Below, piece after piece: positions 1 through 12,896 of a stretch of 25,605 bases of DNA (within the stretch, counting starts at the first letter, position 1; each line of letters opens with the position of its first letter). Source of the stretch: Ichthyophonus hoferi (taxonomy: Eukaryota > Opisthokonta > Ichthyosporea > Ichthyophonida > Ichthyophonidae); NCBI GenBank assembly GCA_002751075.1, contig NAOQ01000051.1, positions 156,675 to 182,279 on the forward strand, given 5' to 3'. Position numbers and translations under genes: made by a program. Below the pieces are notes generated by a model. That model saw nothing but the letters and a program-made list of their open reading frames with translations. It searched no databases and was not told where the DNA came from.

Positions 1-293
1 TGTGAAATATTTGAGAGCAAAAGTGAAATATAATTATTCTTAGGCATAACATTTTCTTATATCACTACTAGTATTTCATTTAGATTACAGCAAATAGTAC
101 GCGTTTGAAAACAAATAATAAATGCTATAATTTTAATTGAACAGTTATTACAACTAAAAATAAACCAATACAACAATATTTATAAAAGGAAATAGCCATT
201 AACAAGGACCATTATAAGGAAGACTTCATAGGTTTACATAAATAATCAAATAAAAAAATTATGGATAATGGGTTAGATTAATAACAACCAAAA
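1..293. other. AT-rich flank downstream of the protease gene
   Basis: Nothing codes here in any frame. It is simple AT-rich sequence, probably 3' untranslated or intergenic DNA. Confidence 0.5.
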
Positions 294-299
294 TTTATT
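294..299 (-). promoter_or_regulatory. Poly(A) signal of the serine protease gene
   Basis: On the minus strand the stop TGA (301-299) runs straight into AATAAA (299-294). This supports the last exon ending here rather than splicing onward at the CAG/GTGTGA site, which is also a possible donor. Confidence 0.5.
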
Positions 300-3200
300 C
301 ACACCTGAAACCAAACAGCCAGTCGTGCAGGGCTAGTCAACTTGAAGCTAGCAATGTAGCTAGGAATTGTCTTTCCAATAAATTGCTTACAGTTTCCAGA
401 TAATTTGCAAGGACCTGGGATGGATAGTCTAGGAAAAGGAGAGAGCTCAGGGAAAGGGTTACAGCTAGGCGACAGAGAGGGACCCTGTATTGCTAACTGT
501 AATAGAGAAGAAAAAAAAGTTAGGATGATTGTCATGTGTGAGGGCCCACAAGATATATACATTGTATAATGTTATACTTTCCTCTCTAGATACTCTTATA
601 ACTTCCATCATGTTTTAGAATTGTCTTCAGGAAAACCTAGATACACGGCAGTAATACGGTAATATATATATATAGTATGAAACCTACAGAGTGTGACATA
701 TATATGTCTTTTAAGAAATATGTATTCTCTTTAATAGAGTTGAAACCTCCACCATATCACACCCTCCCTTCTTCTACTCTCTAAATGTTAACAGATAACT
801 ATGTCATGCGAGGATCTTAGCAAAATCAATAACAACCAAAGGAAATAGCAATGTCACTAAGTGTTATGAATCACATGTACAATTAGTTAGCCAATCACAT
901 CACCAATTGGTTAAAGATCATTTCTGTTATTACCATTATTGGATCCATAGTAGTTCGAATTAATTATTACCCATTCTATCATAGTTATTAGTTTAATTTA
1001 TCATAAGCAACCCTTTATACACAATTTTTGCCTTTTTTCATTAAGGTTAACTTTACACCAATAAGATGAAACCAATAAATATACTAAATAACAAGTGTCT
1101 TTGGGATTTATAAAACTACACTAACTAAGAACTAAGCACACACCCTTAGTATAAGATAATCCATTTTAATTGTAATAATAAATAATAGTGTAATATAGAT
1201 TTGAGTATTCACATAAATTGAATCATTCTACTTAATATAAGAAATTGTGGTTAAGGTATAATCAAAGCAACCATTATGAAACACAGTTAAACATATACTG
1301 TAATTAATATTGACTTATTAAAAGGGTACCTACTTTATAGCCATCATAGTTCTTACTTGCCCATAGATTAATGCTCACCCTCAGTTGATAGGTCCCAGGA
1401 GGTAGGCAGGTGTCACCCTGTAGAAAAATAGGCAAGAAGATTATTGGTACTTATAGACACTATCTTCCTCTTTTTTTCTTTACATACTTATAGTTTAGTG
1501 TCAAGTATAATTGTATATGAATTAATGGGTTGTACAATGGGCTATATAAATTATATGAAAGGTTCAAAAGATAGATAGATCTAATAACCACTTAAATAAA
1601 ATATATTCTGAAAAACCCAAAACAGGAAAACTATGAAAACCAAAAAGAAACTCAGAGATAGATCTTGGCTGGAGCATAGTATACTTTTATACCTTTGTAT
1701 ATACCTGATACCTATATAGTTATCCTGCAATTATCTGTTATATGTACACTACTATATAGGGTTACAAAATTAACAATAACAGTTTATGTTTATTTACAAT
1801 CCTAGTTGAAGGCAGCTTAAGGAATATGTAGATAACCTTGAAATGGTTGAGTTCTCATTAAAACACTGGTAATTAATTATAGAAAACCAATAAAAAAATA
1901 AAAATAAAATAGATACAATTATGATCGATGATATGATTAGCAGACACCTAACAAATCAATTTTATTGAGTTGCTAATGTGTAGTTAAAACACAATTTTAC
2001 ACTAATAGTGTAAGCTATAAAGACAGAGATTGGATAAAAATAGGCTTTTGAGATATCAAATGAAGTATTGTATATTACAAACAAGAAGGTTTAAAAAATT
2101 AAACTTTTTGCCACCACTACTAATTTGTTTAATAATAAACTCTGTGGCGTATGTTAAACTAGTGTAGTGTTTAAATTAAAATAATAATTTATAATTTTCC
2201 TGAATTAATTATACTTTAATTTTAATTAATATGCATTTTAAGAAATGTGTTAATTACAGTTGATAATTGTGTAACATTTAATTTCCTCAACTAGTTCTGT
2301 ACATCTAAATATGTTTATGCCAGCATGCATTAACCTGTTTATATTTATGTAAATGTATATATCATGTCTTGTATAGTTAAAACATCAACTGTTGTAATCC
2401 AATAATAGGTGTTGTTATGACACCCATTCAACAAAAAAGGACGGCAAGCATACAAACATTATCTCAAGGCATATATATATACAAGTGTATAGATGTTTAG
2501 GGAAAGACATACAGTGTATGAGGACCAATCATTATGCAATGCCTTGACAACGCCCAATTGTTTTGCTTGAGACTGTACTATTAGCTGTATGGCTGGGTCA
2601 CCCTGTAACCAGAGGGCATTCTGTCATGGAATATTGTTAAAATGAAGAGTAACAATAGATAATAGAGTTATATATATATTTGACTGTAAGGCATACATAT
2701 GTGTTGGTTAAGCAAGGGATATTATTCCCATGTGAAGAACATACCTTAAGAGACTGAGCCACTGTCAGAACCAGAGGAAGATCTACCAAGGTGTCCTTAT
2801 TGGTGCTGCCTCTAGTTATCTAAAGCAATCAGATGGCACATTAGTATGAGCCTGGTAAGGTTATATTTAGACTCTCAAAAAGATTTTATAATCTAAAATC
2901 TGTATTTCTAATAGGTTATTTATCTCTAAAATGCATATCAAAATTGTGGTTCCTAAAATCCTGCAATTGTATTTTTTTTCATAATCTAGAGGAGAAGAGT
3001 GAGTGTAGCTACCATAAGGTAGAGTGTCTCTAGGTGCCATACCCAGAAGGAATCCTCCACCACAGGGTTATAGGAGTATGGAAAAGACAACCCTAAGAGG
3101 TTGTTTACCTCTAAACACTATAATAAGTACATTTATTCAAGTTATCTCCAATTTACAATATAATAATCTAATACTTATTGGTACTTACCCTAGTTATTCA

Positions 3201-6200
3201 AATTAGACATTCACATTTTAACATATACCTGTTATAATTTATATATAAACTTTACCAATAGATGATTTCCCCCCAATATATATAATTATGTTGATTTGCT
3301 TTTTATTCGTTCTAAAATATGAAACCCTAATAGCCCTTGATGAAGATAATAACATTATTATATCAATCTAATAGAAACGCAAGATAGAAAGCCACGTATG
3401 TCATAGACTAAAGCAACCCTTGCTAGTGGTTAGTACCTGGCATTTGTTTTCATTACTACACATTGAAGGTATAGGGATGTCAGGTAGAGGGACCAAAGGG
3501 CTCTTAATGTTATGTTTCAACCACTGAATATAGCCTGATACTCTAGTGTATACTGTGGGAAGCCCTTGACCACATTGGGGACTACCAAAACTGAAGGGTT
3601 AATTACACCTATAGTTAGGAAGGCTACAATTAGATATTGGCTATGTGTAGGCCACTGTAACAATGTAACAAATGGTCATATATATATATATATATATATA
3701 TATTGAGGAATGCTTATTGGTGCATATATATTGGCGTATATATATTGGTGTATATCTATTAATGTAGGTCTACTGGTCAACATTTATTGATAGATATATT
3801 TTGGTATATAGTTAGGAGTGCTTAAATATTAGTTTTATATATATGCTGATATACTTTCTATAGTACATAGCAATATATTTTCTATAGTATATAGCAACAT
3901 AATTTCTATTTTGTATATCAATATATATTCTATTGTTTGTAACCATGCCAATTTAAACAATAAATCTATTTAATATATTCATTATGTATTGCCATAGTTA
4001 TTTGTTATCTTATCTAGTCTCTACAACACCAAAAGCAACCCCATACTAGGTAAACCACCTATATTATACATGTTCATATTCTATTATTACAAGTATGTGT
4101 CTCATTGTTTTTTCTGTTCTATTACAGCATAGTCCTTAAAGCCATTAAATATACCTAAACCAACACTATCAATCCACCTATTGCTATCTAATTCATTATT
4201 AATTTTACCATTGCTATATTCCTTTACAACATGATTTTATTTATAACCTTTACCTTAATCATTCTTTACTTCAATTTTGAATTTTTATTAACATTATAAC
4301 ATACATTTATTGTGTAAGGTATATACACGCAGATTGAATGAAATAATATATTTTTGTGATCACACAATATAATATTCAATACAATGTTTTTATATATAAT
4401 ATACACATATACCCATCAGTTAAAATATTCACATAAACAATCCTACACACCTTTCCTACCTTACCACTCACCTCATAAACTAATACTAAATAAAAATAAA
4501 CATGCAAATAGAAAGAATTTACTCAAAACAACAACAAATAGGCTAACCTAACTATTCCAACAATAAATGATGAGCCATATTTTTGTTCATACAAGGCACC
4601 TCCAGAGTCACCCATACAGGTACCAATATCCCCTTCCCCACTAGTGCAAATCATTGTATCAGGCAGGTTGGGAGGAATATTACCTCCCCACATTGAGCAC
4701 TGTGAGGCCAGATTGTGTTATATTTAAATTATTTTAATTACCCGAGGTGATTGAATATAGAATATATTATTTTGATTTGCTCTGTGTTACTACATAAATG
4801 ATGATGGTTAATATATGGAGTGCATGTAATTGCATACTTATATTGAGTGTAGAAACAGTGGGGATATGCAGTTAAACGTGATATAAACATACTACATGCA
4901 ATACAAAATAAATCAATAGATTCCAGATATCTCCTATATTTTCTCAAACACTACTTATATTTGTTTTTAAAGCGATTATTGTCGCCATTTACCCCTTTTA
5001 TTTGCTAGCTATTAATAAGCCCTATTGGTAAGCGTGTAGCTTAAGAGTTATTTATATTATTTTTTTATAAAAAAAGTTATAATGGTTAATTCTGCTTAAG
5101 CGTTCAAATTGAAGTGATAGAAAGTATTGATCTGTCCTCCTCTTAGTAGATTATGGTCAGACGTGTATTTTATGCAATATGTAATATGCTATATATAATC
5201 TAATGACTAAACATCATTAAAACACATATTTCCAATATATATGAAATATTCTATCAAGCCCAGACATTGACAATGTAATAAAAATAGTATACAGGCATAC
5301 ATCAGAATTGGATATAACAGGAAGATGCAGAGTATGGGGCTGGTAAGAAGCCCTGTTTCTTAAAAAGAAGGAGCCACCAACAAGACCATTACTATCTTTG
5401 CCAACCACTTTGCCCTCTTGTGTCTCTCCCCAGCCATCTACAGAGAGATTCTTTCCAATATAATCGACTTCTAGAGGCTGCACGTTTAATTAAATATAAA
5501 TACGCAAGAAGGTTCTGGTTAAAAAACAATTACACATACTAATACCTGCATAAAACCCACACTTTCACATGCATATGCTGTGTATATTATTTTATAACGA
5601 GTGGTTGTCGACCAGGGCATTTACAGTGTGAGATAATTGTAACCACATGTCAATATATTAGGCTTTGTATATATCTAATTGTATTTTCCAACTACATGTA
5701 GATGTGTACATGTATATATGATTAATATTTTTTGTAGTAATGGTCTGCCATAGGCACAATACCATAAAATGTGACATGACTACAGTGTTGTAGCCCAAGG
5801 CCTAACAGTTGTAGTACGCACATATAAGTTGCTGTGAGTGACAAGTAAGAAGGAACAAGAGAATTTGTGAACAAAAACCTTTGGAGACCGATATTTGTAA
5901 AGGAATAAACGAAAGTAAGAAAGATGGAGGGCAGTAAAACCAAAACAATGTACAATAGAAATTTCAACAAAAAAAAAAGAAACAAAAAAAAAAGAGAAAA
6001 AAAAAAGTCCCCCTACATTTTCAAAACGAATAGGTTGGCCACTATAGCTTCCGCTGATGCGCACTAGCATAATATCATTCTCATATGTCATTGTATCCCA
6101 TTCTGGATGAATCACTACCCTAGAAATATTTTTACACATAAAATTATCGTGGCCCATTAGATTATCCACTACAAAACAAACAGAATTAAATACTTCAGCA

Positions 6201-6957
6201 CAATGGGCTGCAGTCAGAACCCAGCCCTTCTCAATGTAAGCACCACCACACACATGTTTGAATGTAGACGGAGTACGCCACTGTGGAAATATTGGATAGA
6301 GAATTATATGTTAAGTATGAAATGGCGAGTGTTGATGAACTTTCCAGGTTAACCTTTTTTCTTTTCTTACGATTATGGCCATAATGGCTTAAGTAGATAC
6401 AGCTATTTACCAAGCCACGACAATGATTTTTATTTACATATTGGAGTCTTAAATATAAAGAATTGAATACGATCTAGTTTTAAGCTAATATACCTGGACC
6501 TATAACTCATCTACTCATCCATTGCAAAACATGAATTAGCAAAATGAAGTTATTTCTTAAGACGTTGCTAATTAGGTTTTACGTATATATATACACAAAT
6601 GTTTATTTATTTAGATGTAAAACTATATTTTGTATATACTCAAGAAAAACTCTACACTACTTCTACTCCTGGGTACTTTAAAACTAAAATTTTCTTTCTA
6701 CCGGTTCTTACATTAATATACCTACAAGTATAGTAGGTGTATTTCTGCCATATGTACAAGACAAGATAAGTCAGTTATTTATCTATTTATATAAAATAAC
6801 ATGCTCTCATACAGTCACTACATCATCATCATTCACTCTACCTATGAAAACCTCTTTCTCTTAAGAACTATTGTACCTGCAACGAGGCCATCCATGGTTT
6901 AGATATATTGGCCAGATTTCCACCAATTAAATATGGTACAGCTTCAATACTTTCCAT
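299..6957 (-). CDS. Chymotrypsin-fold (S1) serine protease with a novel C-terminal extension
   Basis: Exons (minus strand): 6957-6877 (possibly from 6971), 6280-6017, 5477-5301, 4699-4548, 3590-3437, 2819-2745, 2602-2552, 1417-1334 and 496-299. They give 411 residues and every junction keeps phase. The catalytic triad is visible: TAAHC (His about residue 53), YENDIMLV (Asp about 96) and CMGDSGG (Ser about 206), followed by SFGSPQCGQGLPTVYTRV. In chymotrypsin numbering, position 189 reads Gly, 216 Gly and 226 Thr. Trypsin-type Arg/Lys preference is therefore unlikely, and an elastase- or chymotrypsin-like pocket is inferred. The N-terminus of the mature enzyme should be in PYLIGGN. The family is normally secreted, but no signal peptide was found; the ATG at 6957 may be internal with further exons upstream. 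Residues after about 253 form a tail of some 158 residues that I do not recognise. The donor of the 2602 exon is ambiguous (a weak GT after 2552, or a GC site after 2543). The stop codon overlaps an AATAAA signal. The protease domain is near certain; the tail exons are moderately sure. Confidence 0.87.
3678..3702. repeat. (TA)n microsatellite in a protease intron
   Basis: About 12 TA dinucleotides without interruption, inside the intron between the exons at 4699-4548 and 3590-3437. It is followed by degenerate copies of TATTGGTG(C/T)ATATA as far as about 3760. Confidence 0.9.
3849..3950. repeat. Degenerate tandem repeat of about 24 bp
   Basis: About four diverged copies of a unit like ATATTTTCTATAGTATATAGCA occur head to tail in the same intron as the TA run. 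Divergence between copies is high, so the array is old. No coding content. Confidence 0.6.
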
Positions 6958-6971
6958 AATGACATCCAGGC

Positions 6972-9167
6972 CTGGTGCTTACGTTCTTATTGTAATAATT
7001 TATTCTCCTATTTTTTCTCTTTTAAGTATTTATTTATAATATTAGTAAACATAAGCCTACTCATTAAGTCGAGTTTTCACATATCAACTACTTAGACGTA
7101 TAAAACAAACAAGTTGGTATCAAAATTTAGCATAAGGCATATTTAAATGCATTAAAAACACTTCTTAACAATTGTTTAATTGTACTGCACGCTATTCATA
7201 ACGTAGGCTTGAAAAGAAGAAGTTTAAGTAATTCTTGGCTTCTTATCCCTGGACGAGAAATAAAAACATTGAAAGCCTCAATAGTATTTCTTTCAAATCT
7301 TTTTTAGGCACAGTTTGCTAGGCAATTAATATCTTAATAGAATAATGAACGCTTACGAAGTGTATCTGGCTGGACTTTCACTGTAGGCCTGATAATGACC
7401 TGTCTTATGAGAGTAGGCTCTCATAGGTGCATACGGGTCAGTATCAGCTGGCTCTCATAATTATCAATTTGATTGGAAGATACTTAGAATATAAAAATTT
7501 CAAGTAGCCTTTAACTGGTGCATGATTTATCACTAAAGCCTTGGGATTGGCCTGATAAATGTATATTGAATAAGAGTAAACAAATCAGATCATAAGTAAT
7601 ACTATTGATCCAATAGTTTTTTTTTCATTCGAACTATGATTAGCGGTTGCACAACCACATACGCTCTAGATGCTAGAATCATAGATTTTTAACTGTTGAA
7701 TCCTAAGTGTAATACCTGTGTGAAAATAATAGTTTCGGGAAAGATTTTCATATTACACATTTTAATTGAATAATAATCACACTGCGCGTTAGGTAAAGGA
7801 AGGTTAGAGCGACAAATTAAAGTAATATTTAATTAGATGACTTTAAAATCATATTGCCGCTATTATGCAAAACAACAAATTTAATGCAATATACTTTTTG
7901 ATCTCCTTAGGTCTTTTTGTTGAAGAAAACGGCGTTAGAAGTGTCATGGAAAAGTAAAATAAATAGTCAGTAACAATTTTTTTACAAGTACTACCCCATG
8001 CTCCCATTTTTATTTAAGGGCCCTAAAACTTTCCTTCCTTCATAGGAAAAAAAGAAGTAGGGGTTACTTAACAGATTAAGATAAGCTCTATATCCCCAAA
8101 CAATCCGATCTCAAACTATTGTTTCTTGGGATAACAAGCAGTGTAGATAGAAAATTACAACAAAGTATCTGTTCACTTCTTGTCATATTAAAACAATAGC
8201 TAGTTACAATACCACTAATAGTTATATAGTGTGGTTAAGGTATGGACTTATCCTATAATCTTATTTTAATTGGTAATTATATGAACGTGGCATCAATTAA
8301 TTATCTTTGATTTGACAACACACCAATTAATAAGTTTCGTTATATCACAAAATTCAATATATATATCTTACAGGTCCAACCCTAAGATGTTGCCGATCAA
8401 TAGTCTTTTTCAGTTCACGCATACAAAGACATAGGCCATATCATTCCATAAGTATATAATAAATAATATAAAATCGCTTGTTATACTTCTTTATCATTAT
8501 GAAATGTGTAGCCATAATCAAGTCTACAATAGACAGACAAATTCATGAAGTCCAAGATTTGGAGTTAGTTACCAATATTCTTTCTAGCACATACCTACTA
8601 GATATTATCATATACAGGGGTAGACAGTATTATACCAAAGCCGAGTCCAAGACGATAAACAATAGTTGTTGTATGGTACATATTCGATTTTAATTATATC
8701 ATTTATTTATCTTCATAAATTAATTGAGTAGAGGAGAAGGAAGGAGAGAACAAATCAAACAATAAATAAAATTAATAAGACACATAACAATCCAATACAT
8801 TCGTTATATGACTTCCACAATACTTCAATTCAATGGATTAAAGACCTACACATTTCCTTGCACCTATATCAATCTATGTTTTCAACAATGATGACAAAGT
8901 ATCATTATAGTTCTATTTGACTTCATTTCGGCGACATTCTATTTAAAATTCAAGTATGTACAATCACCTTGGTTATATATATATATTTTAAAAAAGAAAC
9001 CAGAAAAAGATTTAGGTTTTAAGTATAGCATTAACTGTACCGACAATATGGGGCTGCATACTTATTATGTGTATTGAGCGAAGGGATAATGAGTAAAAGT
9101 GATGGCAACAAGTTAAGACACTGAGGGGACTGAGAAATCATCAAGTACACTGAAGGGAGTCTTGTGT
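6972..9167. other. Intergenic region between CARNMT1 and the protease gene
   Basis: About 2.2 kb with no exon that I can support on either strand. It should hold the protease promoter and any upstream exon with the missing signal peptide, and the 3' UTR of CARNMT1. A perfect hairpin sequence (8-bp arms) sits at 7405-7424. AATAAA on the minus strand at 8708-8703 is a possible, distant poly(A) signal for CARNMT1. Confidence 0.5.
7405..7424. repeat. Short perfect inverted repeat
   Basis: TATGAGAG, a four-base spacer TAGG, then CTCTCATA. The arms match over 8 of 8 bases. CTCTCATA recurs about 27 bases further on. It could be a small hairpin or a protein-binding palindrome; no function is implied by the sequence alone. 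Confidence 0.6.
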
Positions 9168-12100
9168 TTACAATGAGGCTGTTTGAGGTTTCTCCGCAAC
9201 AAAGTATACACAGCTATACTGAACATTATACATAGACCTAGGGTTGTGAATATAAGGACACTGAATCCCGGTCTTTTCCTCCTGTAATGTAGTTGTATAA
9301 AAACGTTAGTATATTGGTGTGTCAGTGTTTAGTAGTTGTTTGTGTTGGGGAGGGAGATGGAGGAGGGGTGGGTGACTTAAGAATTCACTGGATCTTCATA
9401 AGATTGTCATAATGGTTACTACTGTAAATGTGTACTAGATGCAAGCTCAATGGTTTGAAGGCACGAGTGACTTTAATCCGCTTGTGGATGTATAGCAGAG
9501 ACATGGCAATCATATGATAATAATTACCAGAGTCAAGAGAAAAATAAAACAAAGCATAAAATGAATAAATATATGATACAGTTGGTAAATGGAGTGTAAA
9601 GGAAATAGTAGAAATAAGACAGGAATGATTTGGATGGTCATTATCACTTGTATACCTTCGGTTGATTTAGGCATAGTACCAAGTAGATATAAACCGGCAC
9701 TATCTCTATGCTATTACCCCACGTGAGAACATAGGAGGTCACAACTGGAGATTTTTACCTTAATAACAAAGCCCACTTTCTCAATAATAGCCCGCACCTC
9801 CTCGTAGCTAATCTCTAGGGATGGTTCATTCATATCTGCATAGTGATACAAAAGAGGGCCTGGAAAATAGGCATTAACCCCACATGATTGGTTAGCATTT
9901 TAATGACCATATTATGTTTCATTAGTTGCCACGCAACCAACCCGTCAGACAATTCAGTATGCAACCATGCCAGTAAACCCAAATTTGACAATTATCCCTC
10001 CAGGTGACAGAATGGGCATAGGTTATTGGATGCAAACTATAAGACAGCAAGGGCCATGGCAACCATATTGGAAATACACATGTTGATTGGCGGGCAGAGT
10101 AACCTACCAAAATTGGTCCAAACTCCTCCAGGGGTTAGAATGTGGTAGAGGGTCTCTATGTACTCGATGATGTTCCTGGCTGTGTCCAGGAAGAAACACG
10201 TACATACTGCATCCCAGGACTCTATGGGGCCCTTCCTTATCAGTACTGCCTGTATAAGAACAATGTATACTCACCTCTTGATCATCATTACATACACACA
10301 TATATGAATAGCATTCACTATATATGGAGGTGCAAGACAGGGGGGAGCTAAAGGACCCATAAGCAGACGTGCATACAAGGCAGTGTAAGCACACACATCA
10401 CCGTGTGTATGAGAGGGTTACCACCCAACCTGGTACTTACCGGCAGTCTTATAACAGTCAATAAAATCCCCAGCTGTCATACTAAAATCAGAGCCCTTAG
10501 GGAGGGTATTGGCAGGGTTAATGTCAGGCACTAGAATGGCCCTTCGCTGGTCATCCTTGGTCATATGGTTGCTGAACTGGTGAACCCAGGGGTGTATAGC
10601 CATTTGTTGCATAGTGGCCCTGTGTGTGCAGAGCGCAATAGGAAGTTAGGGAGAAGTATGGGGTTAGAATGTAGGTAGATGTAGGAGTGCATGGTAGGCC
10701 TTAGGATTGATTGGAAATAATATAGGTCCACTGAAGGCTGCATACACTAAGGCGTTTCGATGCTCAAAAATTTACTGCACCCATACCTACTATGTCTATA
10801 TATGTGCGCAAACAAGAATTACACATCGTCATTAAGGATAGGAAAATAAAATACAATGATGGGCAACAAGGAGTACACCAGTCCATACACAAATATATAA
10901 GTATATACATATATGAGCGCCTAAGTAGATATGGTTGTTTTTGGAAGATGAGAAAAGATAGAATAATCAACAAATGGCATGAGGTATGTAGATGACCGGG
11001 TCTATTTCAAAGTGATCATACATCCTAGGAGCCAATAATATCAAGTGCTCTACATTACAATCAAATGCTATCCTATCATCATAATCACGCCAATCCTCCG
11101 CTATCTCACTCACTTCTCACCTCACTCTCTGTAGCCCCTTACCTATTCAAGATGTAGTTAGAAGCAATCAGCATGAAGTAGGAGCACTCATTCCCCTGAG
11201 ACGTAAACCCTACAGTAGCGTGAGGGATATTGCAATACATCATAGGTCAATGACATGGGTAGAAGGGAGAGCTTCACAACCATCCACTACTTGTTGCTTA
11301 TCTCCTTTATTAATTTGTTTTCAATTCTCCAACCCACTCTCTCCCTCTGTTGCCATGTTGCTATCTTTCACCTGTACATATATCATCTTTTCCATCTCTA
11401 TCGTCACATACACTTCAAGCAATAGATCCTTTTAAGGTATCTAAATATCAGGTAATCCATTGGGTCATTAATGAAACATCACACCCTCCTCTCCTTCTCC
11501 CCCCACCCCCTGCTACTAAAGGTATCATCATCGCCAGGTCCCTTACCTAATCTTGCAAATTCATAGGCCAACCTTCCAAGACCACAGCCAGGAACAAGTA
11601 CACGTACAGAACTCCTAGTTATCAAGATGAAGTGGGATTAATACAGGATTAGTAACTGGTTGGTAGTAGGAATGACGACTTTCTCCCCTCTCTCCCCCGG
11701 GCAATACATATACACATCTATTAACAAACCCACCCACATCCACTACCTTCCATTCACAACCTATCCCTGTACCCAACAACCAACCTGCTTTCTATTGGGT
11801 AACGGGACTTTAGTTCGTTTATCATTGGCTGATAGCACACCACCCTCTCCGCCTGCCCTTCCTCACTCCAGTCCCTTACAAATTGTTTGATGGTTGACCG
11901 CACCTTGTCCATGTTAAAGGCACTAGCATCTGGTTGGTGGCCAGCCGATATCTCATAGTCAGTATCCTAAGAGGGAGAAAGATTAGGGTTACCATAGTTA
12001 CTGTTGTTTAACTAGAAATAAGGAGTGCTTTACTATATGTATGAATGTGTTTATTATTTATTATATATGCATTTATTGTGAGGTATATATGCGATGTAAC

Positions 12101-12896
12101 CATCCTACTACATGTGTTGTATGTTTAGATAGTGCTTATATTGTCCTGTGACCTCTGGTATCTAAATGCCAACCGCCAACACATACCATAATATCCCTAT
12201 TAACAAATAACTGATGTGGCTTTGTTATCTCCTTTATCAAACTATAGTTTTCCTCCACGGCTGCTCTCAGTAATTTCATGTTGGAGGAGAAAGAAGGAAC
12301 CAAGCTCTGATGGCGAAGCGACATCAACTCGAAGTCATGTTCAGCCCTGTTTATACGTCTCATTATATGAGTGCGATAGAAGTTAAAGGCGTTGATCTGC
12401 GATGTGTTGTTTGGTTTAGTCTTGAATACGTTCAGATAAATGTGACAGGTGATAGAGAGAAGGTAGATCTCAGGAGAGAAGAGAAAGGTATAAAACAACA
12501 AAAAAAGACTAATAAAGAGAGAGAGAGAGAGAGAAGGCAAAAGAAAAATATGTTTCAAGACTTAAAAATATTAAAAAGAATAAGGAGAGGAGAGAGTGGA
12601 CGGGGAAAAAGAAAAAAAGAGGAAATAGAGGGGAAAAGAGCAGAAACATCACCCACCACTTCCTCAAAGTGTTCTCTTTCCTTCTGATTCTGCAGGGCCT
12701 CGTCCTCGTCCTGATCATGGTGGTGGCCCTCCCCACAACAACTACCAAGTTCATCTTCCCCTTCGCCTCCATTCTGGTGGCAGTGACTCATCTCTGCCTG
12801 ATAATCCTGGTCCAGGCAGCATTCATCAGATCCTTGTGTCCCTAAGACTGTTGGTGTGCCTGCCATTGCAGGGTTACCAGGAAAACTAGGCTCCAT
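9168..12896 (-). CDS. CARNMT1: Carnosine N-methyltransferase
   Basis: This is a SAM-dependent enzyme that methylates carnosine and related His-containing dipeptides to anserine-type products (family knowledge). Exons: 12896-12657, 12396-12187, 11966-11785, 11614-11547, 11209-11143, 10619-10441, 10245-10108, 9859-9759 and 9281-9168. They total 1299 nt, or 432 residues, against about 409 in human, and all phases agree. Diagnostic stretches match the family: [29 protein letters not shown], the SAM loop [14 protein letters not shown] (about residues 215-228), [56 protein letters not shown] and a C-terminus ending [12 protein letters not shown]. The start ATG begins an acidic, His/Cys-rich N-terminus that is poorly conserved in the family. 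The acceptor at 10245 was chosen by phase over the AG four bases earlier. Whole and apparently functional; very sure. Confidence 0.95.
12397..12656 (-). other. Polypyrimidine-rich first intron of CARNMT1
   Basis: On the minus strand this intron is dominated by C and T for about 180 bases, including a (CT)n run. On the plus strand it reads as (GA)n and A/G runs. Open frames through it on both strands come from the low-complexity composition, not from coding. Confidence 0.75.

Noticed and set aside
3033-3084. Possible extra protease exon (GCLFHTPITLWWRIPSG)
   Set aside because: Its phase does not fit the next exon, whereas joining 3437 directly to 2819 does.
6897-7250. Upstream signal-peptide exon for the protease
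   Set aside because: Several pyrimidine-AG sites exist on the minus strand, but each opens a frame with an early stop or no hydrophobic stretch.
8478-8693. Plus-strand open frame of 71 codons
   Set aside because: It has no family resemblance, no splice partners and AT-driven composition, and it lies in the likely 3' region of CARNMT1.
9119-9281. A frame through the last CARNMT1 exon that looks like a membrane helix with a basic tail ([20 protein letters not shown])
   Set aside because: Another frame of the same exon matches the conserved CARNMT1 C-terminus ([11 protein letters not shown]) and is the only one in phase with the preceding exon.
12310-12687. Plus-strand open frame rich in Lys, Arg and Glu
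   Set aside because: It is antisense to CARNMT1 exons and a purine-rich intron; the composition explains the absence of stops.
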